From an uncultured Muribaculaceae bacterium (GTDB lineage Bacteria > Bacteroidota > Bacteroidia > Bacteroidales > Muribaculaceae): a stretch of 64,000 nt of DNA. Under the pieces are notes generated by a model, which saw only the letters and a program-made list of their open reading frames with translations, was not told where the DNA came from and searched no databases. The stretch lies in contig CAJTME010000012.1 of NCBI GenBank assembly GCA_910577315.1, positions 1 to 64,000 on the forward strand. The letters are read 5' to 3'. The position numbers and the translations under genes are program-made. Below are positions 50,584-58,408 of the stretch, piece by piece (within the stretch, counting starts at the first letter, position 1; every line of letters begins with the position of its first letter).

Positions 50584-51315
50584 TTACAGGCGCTTTAAGG
50601 GGGCGTGGGTTGGTTGGGCGGTGGGGGATGAGGGCGATGTCGGAGCCATGCGGAACGGCGAGGCGGCGGGGGCGGGCTGGCGCTCGGATGCGCGGGCCGG
50701 GGCAGTGGCGCGGGGAGCGGCAGCGGCGGGAAGGGTGTCGTGGCCGGCATTGGCGGCTGGTTGCGCGCCGGGGCGGCTGACGGGGATGATGCCGGTGGGG
50801 CGGTTGACGGTGTAGGCGGTCATGTTTTGGTTTGACTCGAAGCCGTAGCCGTCGATGATGCGGTCGGAGCGGACGATGTGGATGAACGAGTCTGAGTAGA
50901 CGAGCTGCCGGGCCTGATCCCAGAAGAGTTGCTGGGTGAGGAATGAGTCGCGGAGGGTGTTGACCATGACGACGTTTCCGTCGAGCTGCCATAGGCGTCG
51001 GCGCGAGTGGTAGGTGGCCGAGTCGCAGACGATGTTGGCGGCGGGGCGCAGCTGTTCGTCGTATTGCTCGAGGTGCATGCCCTCGGGGAATTTCCAGAAG
51101 GGTTCGGGGGCGTCCTCGAACATCTGCCAGACGGGAGTGGTGATGTGGTAGCGGGTGTAGCCGGAGTCGGAGATGAATGTGGAGACGTCGCGTGTGGTCA
51201 TGGTGGGGACGGCGGCGCCGTTGACGTCGGGGACGAAGCTTTGGCGCTCCTCCTTGCACGACCAGGCGGAGGCCAGGGCGGCTGCGGCGATTGCTATTGC
51301 GGGCAGGCGACGCAC
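50584..51315 (-). CDS. lptC: LPS export protein LptC
   Basis: A membrane-anchored periplasmic component of the Lpt bridge that hands lipopolysaccharide from LptBFG to LptA. 243 residues with an N-terminal lipoprotein-like signal containing Cys20 (LASAWSC). The LptC fold elements follow: FISDSGYTRYHITTPVWQMFED near 47-68, FPEGMHLEQYDEQLRPAANIVCDSATYHSRRRLWQLDGNVVMVN near 76-119, and RDSFLTQQLFWDQARQLVYSDSFIHIVRSDRIIDGYGFESNQNM. The final 75 residues are an unusual Ala/Pro-rich tail. It is 13 bases after the barrel gene and 1 base before the CorC/HlyC-like gene. Confidence 0.9.
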   Translation of the reverse strand: MRRLPAIAIAAAALASAWSCKEERQSFVPDVNGAAVPTMTTRDVSTFISDSGYTRYHITTPVWQMFEDAPEPFWKFPEGMHLEQYDEQLRPAANIVCDSATYHSRRRLWQLDGNVVMVNTLRDSFLTQQLFWDQARQLVYSDSFIHIVRSDRIIDGYGFESNQNMTAYTVNRPTGIIPVSRPGAQPAANAGHDTLPAAAAPRATAPARASERQPAPAASPFRMAPTSPSSPTAQPTHAPLKRL

Positions 51316-51328
51316 GTGGTGGAGCGGA

Positions 51329-52576
51329 TTAGTAGATACGGCTCTTGCGGAACCACATCTCGTTGAAGTTTATGCCGAGGGTGATGTTGAGGTAGTTCTC
51401 CTTGATGAGGGCCTGGGGGTGGGCCTGGCGGTGTACCCAGCCTAGACCGATGTTGAGGACGGTCTTGAAGCCGGGGACTGGGAGGCCGACACCGGCGGTG
51501 AGGCTGTATTCGCGCACGTTGTTGTCGCGGACGATGATGTAGTCGCGGTTGAAGTAGCCGCCGAGGCGGTACTGGATGCGGCGTGCGTATGAGCCGCGGG
51601 TTGCCTGGCGGTATTGGGCGCCGAGGGCGATTTTGTATCGGTCGGCGAGCTGTCCTTTTTCGCCGGCGTATTTCGCGTCTGACCAGGGCTGGTAGGTGAA
51701 GTCGCCTTCAATCATGAGGCGGTCGTTCCACTCGTAGTTGATGCCGGCGCCCCAGGTGGAGGCGAGGGAGTAGAGGCCTTTGGTTTTGTATGAGTCGTGT
51801 TCTTCGGCCTCCGAGGATGCGTCGACGTCGTAGGCGTAGGTGCGGATTTTGCCGAGGAGTTTTTTAGCGGGGCTCCATACCAGGCCGAGGGTGAGGCGGT
51901 TGGGACCGAATGTCTGTGTGTACTGGAGGCCGGCGTCGAGGTGCCAGTCGTGGACGGAGAGCTCGTTTTCGTAGAGGGATGTGGAGCCGAGGTCGGTGAT
52001 GGCGTAGGTGTCGTTGATGGTTGAGCCGAACATGTAGGCGATGTTGACGCCTGCGGTGAGGCCTCCGGCGATGCGTCCGGCGATGCCGAGGTAGAGTTCG
52101 TTGATGCTGCCTGAGCCCTGGCGGTTGGTGTAGCCGTTGTCGATGGTGTTGCCGAATGCGTATCCGACCGAGCTCCAGGGGAGGAGGCCGATGCTCATGC
52201 CCATGCGTTTGCCGAGGGGGAACTGCATGGTGATGTAGTTGAGGCCGCCTCCAATCTGGTGTTCGGAGAGGCGGTCGCCGGCGGCGGTTGTCTCGGTGCT
52301 CCAGAGGTTTGTGAGGTCGGCGCCCATGTCGAAGAGGAAGGTGAGGGAGTCGATGCGGGCGTATGATGCGGGGTTCATCACGTTGATCTGTCGGCCGGAG
52401 TTCATGGCGTAGCCGACGCCGCCCATCGACTGCTGGGCTGAGGTGGCGTTGTCGCGGAGCATGCCGTAGCCGAAGCGGGAGTAGGGTGTTATGGTTCCGT
52501 TCTGGGCGGGGGCTGCGAGTGGGAGTGCCATTGCGATGATTGCCAGGATGGCGGGCAGGAGCTTATTGATTTTCAT
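51329..52576 (-). CDS. FadL/PorV-like outer-membrane beta-barrel protein
   Basis: 415 residues with a signal peptide ending near APAQNG. The mature N-terminus (ITPYSRFGYGMLRDNATSAQQSMGGVGYAMNSGRQINVMNPASYARID) is characteristic of Bacteroidetes outer-membrane proteins with an NPAS/NPA motif, as in PorV/PorQ and FadL-like barrels. The rest is alternating amphipathic strands, ending in an aromatic (NFNEMWFRKSRIY). It is the second gene of coaX-barrel-lptC-corC/hlyC, overlapping coaX by 14 bases. Function unknown; a transport barrel is likely. Confidence 0.85.
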   Translation of the reverse strand: MKINKLLPAILAIIAMALPLAAPAQNGTITPYSRFGYGMLRDNATSAQQSMGGVGYAMNSGRQINVMNPASYARIDSLTFLFDMGADLTNLWSTETTAAGDRLSEHQIGGGLNYITMQFPLGKRMGMSIGLLPWSSVGYAFGNTIDNGYTNRQGSGSINELYLGIAGRIAGGLTAGVNIAYMFGSTINDTYAITDLGSTSLYENELSVHDWHLDAGLQYTQTFGPNRLTLGLVWSPAKKLLGKIRTYAYDVDASSEAEEHDSYKTKGLYSLASTWGAGINYEWNDRLMIEGDFTYQPWSDAKYAGEKGQLADRYKIALGAQYRQATRGSYARRIQYRLGGYFNRDYIIVRDNNVREYSLTAGVGLPVPGFKTVLNIGLGWVHRQAHPQALIKENYLNITLGINFNEMWFRKSRIY

Positions 52577-53300
52577 TGTAGTTGAGGATGCTGTTTAGGC
52601 CGATGAGCACGAGGTTTGGCTCAACGTGGATTGGGGTGGTGATGAACGGTGTGATGAGGTCGGCGGAGCCGCCGGTGAGGAATACTTCGGGGTGCTGGTC
52701 GGCGAGGAGGCAGTGGCGGTAGTACTGGAGTTCGCCGACGACGCCGCGTATGGCTCCCGAGCGGAGGGCCGAGGCGGTGTCGTTGCCCCAGCGGGGGACT
52801 GGGCCGTCGGTCTCGACGAGGGGGAGGGCCTTTGTGAAGTGGTTGAGGGCCTCGAGGCGGACGAAGATGCCGGGGGCGATGTTGCCGCCGATGTAGTGGC
52901 CGTCGGAGGTGACGACGTCGTATGTTATGGCGGTGCCCATGTCGACGACGAGCGACTGGCGCCCGGGGGCGAGTTGCCATGCGCCGGCGGCAGCGGCTAT
53001 GCGGTCGGGGCCGAGGGTGGCGGGGGTGGCATAATCGATGGCGAGGGGCATGGGGGTGAATGCGTCGAGTATGATGACCTTTCGGGCGAACGGGGCGAGG
53101 AGGCGGCGTGTGTCGTCTTTGTCGCGGCGGCAGACCGAGCAGAATATGAGGGCGTCGACGGGTGCGTGGCCGTTGACGAAGTTGCGTATGTCGTCGAGGG
53201 TGGCGTGGCGGAGGGTGACCACCTCTGTCAGGTGGTCGCCGTGCCACAGGCCGAGCTTTGTGGATGAGTTGCCTTCGTCGATGGTCAGTTTGGTTGTCAT
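52563..53300 (-). CDS. coaX: Type III pantothenate kinase CoaX
   Basis: Phosphorylates pantothenate, first step of coenzyme A synthesis, in the ASKHA fold. 245 residues from the Met at 53300; an upstream in-frame Met at 53339 lies above the promoter. Motifs: LTIDEGNSSTKLGLW (phosphate 1) near 4-18, VDALIFCSVCRRD, TPATLGPDRIAAAAGAW near 89-105, VVDMGTAITYDVVTSDGHYIGGNIAPG near 113-139 and VFLTGGSADLI near 212. The DxGxxxK element differs slightly from the usual (DEGNSSTK), as in other CoaX. Promoter at 53309-53340. Confidence 0.94.
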   Translation of the reverse strand: MTTKLTIDEGNSSTKLGLWHGDHLTEVVTLRHATLDDIRNFVNGHAPVDALIFCSVCRRDKDDTRRLLAPFARKVIILDAFTPMPLAIDYATPATLGPDRIAAAAGAWQLAPGRQSLVVDMGTAITYDVVTSDGHYIGGNIAPGIFVRLEALNHFTKALPLVETDGPVPRWGNDTASALRSGAIRGVVGELQYYRHCLLADQHPEVFLTGGSADLITPFITTPIHVEPNLVLIGLNSILNYNENQ

Positions 53301-53308
53301 ACGGAGGG

Positions 53309-53340
53309 CAAAATTACGAAATCCCACGCCAATAGCCAAA
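53309..53340 (-). promoter_or_regulatory. coaX operon promoter
   Basis: Minus-strand TTTG (53337-53340) and TAATTTTG (53309-53316) with a 20-base spacer; ten bases before the CoaX start. Confidence 0.65.
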
Positions 53341-53372
53341 AAATTAGAGATTTTTATAAATAGTGCGGCTGG

Positions 53373-53549
53373 GAGAGACAGGGCGCCTTCGACGCGACAT
53401 GTTCTTTTTGTTTTGCGGTGCGGGTGGGTATGGCGCCTTCGGCGCTACATATTACCGTGCGGGTGGATGGGCGGGGCTACACCAATCGCGTGCCGCTCTT
53501 GGTGGGGTTAACGACGATGGCGTCGTCTGCGACGACTGGTGGTGGCGTT
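53373..53549 (+). repeat. Left long direct repeat flanking the DUF1016 gene
   Basis: The 106-base segment 53373-53478 matches 54785-54890 in length and almost every base. It includes a GGGCGCCTTCG stem and GGCGCCTTCGGCGCTACAT. A second block, GCTCTTGGTGGGGTTAACGA and onward (53495-53542), matches 55015-55062 and recurs at 63626 and 63747. It contains the small palindrome GTCGTCTGCGACGAC. Confidence 0.8.
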
Positions 53550-53568
53550 TAGAGCAGTATTGTTTATG

Positions 53569-54714
53569 CTATTTGATTGCATTTTGCAGGAACTTTTCGA
53601 GCTGTTTCTTGTCGGGGAGGCACAACTGATAGGTCGAAACGAATAAAGAATTATCCATACCGGCTAAGGCATATTCAACCATTCGTTTTCCTTTTCGTGT
53701 ACAAAGCAATATGCCAACAGGCGGATTATCACCTGGTTGCATCTCATTTGCTCTGTAATACGACACATAGGCGTTGAGCTGACCGAGGTATTCATGCTTG
53801 AACTCATCATTCTTCAGTTCAATCACAACGTTGCAATGCAGCAAGCGATTGTAAAAAACAAGGTCAGCGAAATAATATCGGTCATCAATAATCATGCGCT
53901 TTTGTCGTGCCTCAAAACAGAAGCCTTTACCCAATTCAAGCATGAACTCTTGAAGATGGGATATTAGACTGTCCTCCAAATCGTTTTCCGTGATGTATTC
54001 ACCGGCATTTAGTCCGAGAAATTCCAACGCCAAAGGGTCTTTGATTTGAAGAACGGAGTTTTGATGTTCGGTTATTTCTGAAAGTTTCTGTATTGCCAAT
54101 TCGGGTGATTGACTCAACCCGACCCTTATGTGCAAATTCGTGGATATTTGGCGACGAAGTTCCTTAACGCTCCATACATTGCGCATACACTCAAATTCGT
54201 AGAAGAAACGAATGAGAGGATCATCTACCGTAAGGAGCTCGACAATATGGGAGAACGAGAGATTTGATATGAGCGTTTTAGCCGGAGTTGTGAATTTGTC
54301 CGACGCCGTCGGACAAATTGGACGTGCATTTAATTGAAGGGATAATATATTTGAAAGCTCAGGAAATTTGTCCGACAGCATCGGACAAATTGAATTTGCG
54401 GCATCCGCAAGTTGAGGGTATTGCATATAGAACCGGCGCGCATTCTTGAGTAATGTCACGTTAAGACCGGATATTTTCAATTGCTCAACGAGATTGGACA
54501 GCAGTCTTGCGCCATACTGAGCGCGGTCATTTCCGCATTGCTCGTATTCCACAATATAACGGCCAATCAGCCAGTTCCGAATTGTAGCAAATCGGTTGAC
54601 GGCATTAACCGCCGATGTCTGCAATGCGGAATGAATAGAGGATATGCACCGGGTGAGAGCCTCAAAGCTGAAACTATCCAAGGAATGTGAAGAATGATTA
54701 ATGATGTTGTCCAT
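53569..54714 (-). CDS. PDDEXK nuclease domain protein (DUF1016/YhcG family)
   Basis: 381 residues with no signal peptide. An N-terminal DUF1016 helical domain (about 15-130: NWLIGRYIVEYEQCGNDRAQYGARLLSNLVEQL) is followed by the C-terminal PD-(D/E)XK nuclease domain (about 215-370) with YYFADLVFYNRLLHCNVVIELKNDEF carrying the catalytic D, E and K, and GILLCTRKGKRMVEYAL after it. Family members are accessory genes sometimes found in defence or restriction contexts; their exact role is not settled. The gene is AT-richer than its surroundings and sits between long direct repeats, indicating acquisition or a composite insertion. The middle of the protein contains two CPxxSDKF-like repeats (ICPMLSDKF, ICPTASDKF). 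Confidence 0.88.
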   Translation of the reverse strand: MDNIINHSSHSLDSFSFEALTRCISSIHSALQTSAVNAVNRFATIRNWLIGRYIVEYEQCGNDRAQYGARLLSNLVEQLKISGLNVTLLKNARRFYMQYPQLADAANSICPMLSDKFPELSNILSLQLNARPICPTASDKFTTPAKTLISNLSFSHIVELLTVDDPLIRFFYEFECMRNVWSVKELRRQISTNLHIRVGLSQSPELAIQKLSEITEHQNSVLQIKDPLALEFLGLNAGEYITENDLEDSLISHLQEFMLELGKGFCFEARQKRMIIDDRYYFADLVFYNRLLHCNVVIELKNDEFKHEYLGQLNAYVSYYRANEMQPGDNPPVGILLCTRKGKRMVEYALAGMDNSLFVSTYQLCLPDKKQLEKFLQNAIK

Positions 54715-54784
54715 TGCAGTTGCAAAATTATAAAAATATTCTGATAATTAGGCTCTAACGAACCTGAAATGTTGGTGGGACGAC

Positions 54785-55080
54785 GAGAGACAGGGCGCCT
54801 GCGGCGCTACATGTTCTTTTTGTTTTGCGGTGCGGGTGGGTATGGCGCCTTCGGCGCTACATATTGCCATGCGGGTGGATGGGCGGGGCTCCGCCACTTG
54901 CCTCACCCGCAAAAGTCCTCGGAGAGCACGTGATCGTGGCTGTCCACCACATCGTCCTCTGCGAGGACTCGATAGTATATGGCCACCAATCGCCCCACCA
55001 ATCGCCCTTTTGGGGCTCTTGGTGGGGTTAACGACGATGGCGTCGTCTGCGACGACTGGTGGCGGGGGCTCCGTCGCTTC
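54785..55080 (+). repeat. Right long direct repeat flanking the DUF1016 gene
   Basis: Contains the 106-base copy (54785-54890), then about 120 bases not present in the left copy that hold GTCCTCTGCGAGGAC and two CACCAATCGCCC units. The shared GCTCTTGGTGGGGTTAACGA block follows (55015-55062), with a small palindromic TCCGTCGCTTCCGACGGA after it. No gene is supported. Confidence 0.8.
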
Positions 55081-55113
55081 CGACGGAGGGGGGCTTTGAC
55101 GGATGGTTGGGGG

Positions 55114-55147
55114 ATAAAAAAAGCCATCCGGGGTGGGATGGCTTTTT
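55114..55147 (-). terminator. Terminator after the anchor-J protein
   Basis: AAAAAGCCATCC and GGATGGCTTTTT form a 12-base stem with T-runs on both strands. Confidence 0.85.
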
Positions 55148-55164
55148 ATGGGGAGGGGATGGGA

Positions 55165-58158
55165 TCAGAGGATTACCTTGATGGTGGCAGCGCCGGTGGT
55201 GATGATGGCGGGGCCGGAGAGGGCTGAGGCGTCGATGGCGGTGCCGGTGGCGCGGAGGAGGAGGGTGCCCTGGAGGGTGTAGACGCTGACGGTGGCCTCG
55301 CGGTCGAGACGGATGGTGCGGGTGGCACGGTCGTAGGTGAGGACGGGAGTGTCGGCGGTTATGTCTTCAACGCCGGAGGTTTCGCTGAGGAAGAGCGAGA
55401 TGTTGGGACGGTCGCGGTAGAGGGCGCCGTAGCCGGTGAAGTCGAAGGGTTCGGTGTCGCTGTAGTAGGCGGTGGTCACGTTGTTGCCGTCCTTGGGGGA
55501 GAGGGCGTCGAATATCACGCTGGCGGTGGTTTCGGAGGCGTGCTGGGTGAAGATGCACAGGCTGCCGCCGGTGTATTCAAATGGTTCGTCGAACATCAGG
55601 GTCACGGCTTTCTTGGCGGGGTCGATGGTGACGGTGCCGTCGAATACCTGGGTGAAGTCTGAGGGGGCGAGGGTGGAGCCTGAGTTGAAGTCGGTGGCGT
55701 CGGTGTTGGCGAGGGCAATCTTGGCGCTGAAGGGGCCGGGGGCGGTGGTGGTCATCAGCGAGTAGTAATAGATGATGCCTTCGATTCGGGCGGCTGCCGA
55801 GCCCATTTCAGCGGCGCTGTATAGGGTCTGGGCGGCTGAGTATTTGTAACGGAGGCAGAAGGGGGCGAAGGCGGTGAAGGTCGTGCCGTCGGTGATTTCG
55901 TGCCATTTGCCGGCGGGGAGGACGAGGACTTCGGTTGCGGGCGAGAGGTCGTTGGCGGTGTTGGGGTCGCCGCTGACGGTGACTTTTGCGCTGACGGCAT
56001 AGGTGCCGGCGGTTGCGGGAGTCCAGTCGATGGTTACTTCAGCCGAAGTGAGGGCGGGGATTTCCTGGTTGACGGTGCGCGAGGCGAGGGTTTTGCCGTC
56101 GGCGTCGACCAGGGCGAGGGTGAAGTCGGAGACGGCGTTGAAGCCGCAGTTCTCGACGGTGACGGTGTAGGTGGTGGGTGCGCCGACGCCGGTTCCCGAT
56201 GTGCCGGTGACGCCGGTGGCGGCGAGGTCGATGTCGAAGATTTCGCGGACGTAGACGCCTTTTATCTCAACGGGGTTGGCGAGGGTTACGCCGAAGCCGA
56301 TGTTGTAGTTTCCGTCATGGTCGACGGCGAAGGGAATCGAGCGGGTTTCCCACTCAAGGTCGGTGATGGCGCCGACGTTGTCCTCGAGGGTGGCGGTGAG
56401 GTCGGCGGGGGTGAGGCCCTGGCCAAGTTTCACCTGATATGTGGCGGGGAAGAGGTCGCCCCAGAGGCGGACGTCGTAGGAGATGGCGTAGTGCTTGCCG
56501 GCCTCGAGGGCGAAGGCGGGCGATATGAGCCAGTCGTCGGTGGGCTCGACGCCGCCCACTAGGGTTTCGGGATAGAAGCGGAAGGAGGTGTCAGAGCCGC
56601 CCCAGTTGCGGAGGATTGACCATAGGAACTGGTCGTTGTCGCCGTTGACGACGGTCCAGAGGTTGGCCTGGGCCTCGTCGGTGAGGTCCATGGTGTAGGG
56701 GAGGGTGATGGCGGGGCCGCTGATGCAGGGCGCGGTCGAGGCGGTTGTGCCGGCGCCGGCTGCGGTGGAGGGTGTCACATCATATATATAGGCGCCGGTG
56801 GCGGTGATGTCGGTGTCGGTGACGGATGTTGCGGCGGTGGATTCGGTGATGACCTTTCCGTCGGGGCGGCGCACGACGCGGTAGGTGAGCTGTGCGGCGT
56901 CAAACCATCCGCCCTGGGCGCCGGTGGCGGGTGCGTTCCAGGTGACGGTGATGTCGTATTTGTCGGGGTCGGGGCGCGAGGCGGCGAGGGCTGTTACAGC
57001 GCCGGGGCGGTCGGTGCCGACGAAGACGGGGTTGGCGTAGGCGTGCTCGCCTTCGGCACCGTTGGTCGAGGCGGCGACGCTGAGGTCGACGGTGGCGTCG
57101 GCAGCGGCAGCATAGGTGTATGTGTCGTCAGCGCCGGGGGTGCGGCCCATGAGAGTGGCGACGGGTTTGCCGTCGGCATAGACGGTGATGTCGAGGGTGG
57201 AGAGGGGCTGTCCGGCGCGAGTCAGCGAGGGGTTGGTCCACGAGAGGGTGGCGCTGCGCGAGCCGTCGGCTGCGGGAACCACCGTGAAATCGGCGGGAGC
57301 CTGCGGGGCGAGGGGGCTGATGGGGTTGGGGTCGACGTAGAGTGCGACGAGCTCGGTGGTGTCTTTGATCTTGCCGAGGTCGTTGACGGTGAAGAACCAG
57401 TCTTCGGTCATGTCGATGCGGACGAGGGTGCTGGCGCCGACGCCGCCGGCCTCGGTGAGGGCAGCCCAGTAGAAGGCGCCGGCTGTGGCGTCGTAGGTCA
57501 TGCTCTGGAGGCCGGCGGGAATGTAGCCGGTGTCTTCCATGGCCTCGAGGGGCTTGCCGGTGCGGCCGTCGAGGGCCCATAGGGCGCCGTCGTCGGCGAC
57601 GCCGAAGAGGTCGCCGTAGTCGTTGAAGGCAATTGTCTGTATGGCGACGATGCCCTGGGTGCCGAGGGTGGTGCCGTCGCCGGTGGCGGGGTCGATGCGG
57701 ATGTAGCCGAGGTCGGCCTCAATGCCGTTTTCGGTGATTACGGCCGAGCTGAGATCCATGCCGATTGCATAGAGCATGCCGTCGGCGGGATTCCATGCCA
57801 TGTCGAAGGCGACGATTGAGGCGGGGGTGTCGACCTGATAGTCGTAAGCCTTGACGAGGGAGATTCGCTTTGAGGCGAGGTCGACGGCCCACAGGCCGGT
57901 GGCGAGCATGCCGTCGGCGTCGCAGACGAGGAGGTAGTAGGTTGTGCCGTCGCAGGCGCCGGCGCGGATGATTGGGAATTGGGAGAGGTCGAGCTCCTCG
58001 GTTATGTCGGCGGGATTGTCGGCAGAGAATGAAACGAGGGCCGTCGGGGCTGCCGGCTCGGAGTAAACTCGGACACCGTAGACACGGGCCACGTTTTGAG
58101 CTGTCACGGCGCAGAAGCATAATGTGATGGCGGTGAACAGCGATAACAGTTTTTTCAT
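55165..58158 (-). CDS. Large secreted protein with fibronectin III and choice-of-anchor-J-type domains
   Basis: 997 residues from the Met at 58158 (signal MKKLLSLFTAITLCFCAVTAQ). The N-terminal third (about 22-290) is propeller-like, with repeated YLLVCDADGMLATGLWAVDL and AWNPADGMLYAIGMDL elements. Two fibronectin type III-like domains follow (APADFTVVPAADGSRSATLSWTNPS near 300-390 and AASRPDPDKYDITVTWNAPATG near 400-490). A jelly-roll domain like the cleaved-adhesin/choice-of-anchor-J group comes next (LPYTMDLTDEAQANLWTVVNGDND near 500-650), then a CARDB-like sandwich (TYTVTVENCGFNAVSDF). The tail (VSVYTLQGTLLLRATG, ending in IKVIL) is T9SS-like. Likely a surface-exposed or secreted adhesin; substrate unknown. 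Confidence 0.83.
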   Translation of the reverse strand: MKKLLSLFTAITLCFCAVTAQNVARVYGVRVYSEPAAPTALVSFSADNPADITEELDLSQFPIIRAGACDGTTYYLLVCDADGMLATGLWAVDLASKRISLVKAYDYQVDTPASIVAFDMAWNPADGMLYAIGMDLSSAVITENGIEADLGYIRIDPATGDGTTLGTQGIVAIQTIAFNDYGDLFGVADDGALWALDGRTGKPLEAMEDTGYIPAGLQSMTYDATAGAFYWAALTEAGGVGASTLVRIDMTEDWFFTVNDLGKIKDTTELVALYVDPNPISPLAPQAPADFTVVPAADGSRSATLSWTNPSLTRAGQPLSTLDITVYADGKPVATLMGRTPGADDTYTYAAAADATVDLSVAASTNGAEGEHAYANPVFVGTDRPGAVTALAASRPDPDKYDITVTWNAPATGAQGGWFDAAQLTYRVVRRPDGKVITESTAATSVTDTDITATGAYIYDVTPSTAAGAGTTASTAPCISGPAITLPYTMDLTDEAQANLWTVVNGDNDQFLWSILRNWGGSDTSFRFYPETLVGGVEPTDDWLISPAFALEAGKHYAISYDVRLWGDLFPATYQVKLGQGLTPADLTATLEDNVGAITDLEWETRSIPFAVDHDGNYNIGFGVTLANPVEIKGVYVREIFDIDLAATGVTGTSGTGVGAPTTYTVTVENCGFNAVSDFTLALVDADGKTLASRTVNQEIPALTSAEVTIDWTPATAGTYAVSAKVTVSGDPNTANDLSPATEVLVLPAGKWHEITDGTTFTAFAPFCLRYKYSAAQTLYSAAEMGSAAARIEGIIYYYSLMTTTAPGPFSAKIALANTDATDFNSGSTLAPSDFTQVFDGTVTIDPAKKAVTLMFDEPFEYTGGSLCIFTQHASETTASVIFDALSPKDGNNVTTAYYSDTEPFDFTGYGALYRDRPNISLFLSETSGVEDITADTPVLTYDRATRTIRLDREATVSVYTLQGTLLLRATGTAIDASALSGPAIITTGAATIKVIL

Positions 58159-58240
58159 ATGATGTGTGTTATGGTTGGGATTGCGCGACAAAATGACGTA
58201 CTGGGGCGTGTGGTAGCTGCATTTGGCAAGCTTTCGGCGG

Positions 58241-58248
58241 CAAAGTTA
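58241..58248 (-). promoter_or_regulatory. -7 box of the anchor-J protein gene
   Basis: TAACTTTG on the minus strand followed by CCGCC, about 80 bases upstream of the ATG at 58158. Confidence 0.5.
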
Positions 58249-58316
58249 AGAAAAATTCTTTTACATGTCAAGAAATAAGCAAGTAAAAAATTGTAAGTGG
58301 TTTTTAGGAGATTTAA

Positions 58317-58358
58317 TGAAAAGCGACAGGGCGCGGCCTCGCGGTCGCGCCCTGTCTT
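58317..58358 (-). terminator. Terminator after the 1171-residue protein
   Basis: GACAGGGCGCG and CGCGCCCTGTC pair perfectly; T residues follow on the minus strand. Confidence 0.8.
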
Positions 58359-58408
58359 ACCAATTATATCAAGTGTATAAGTTACCTCTTATCGGTTAAC
58401 TTATGGGT

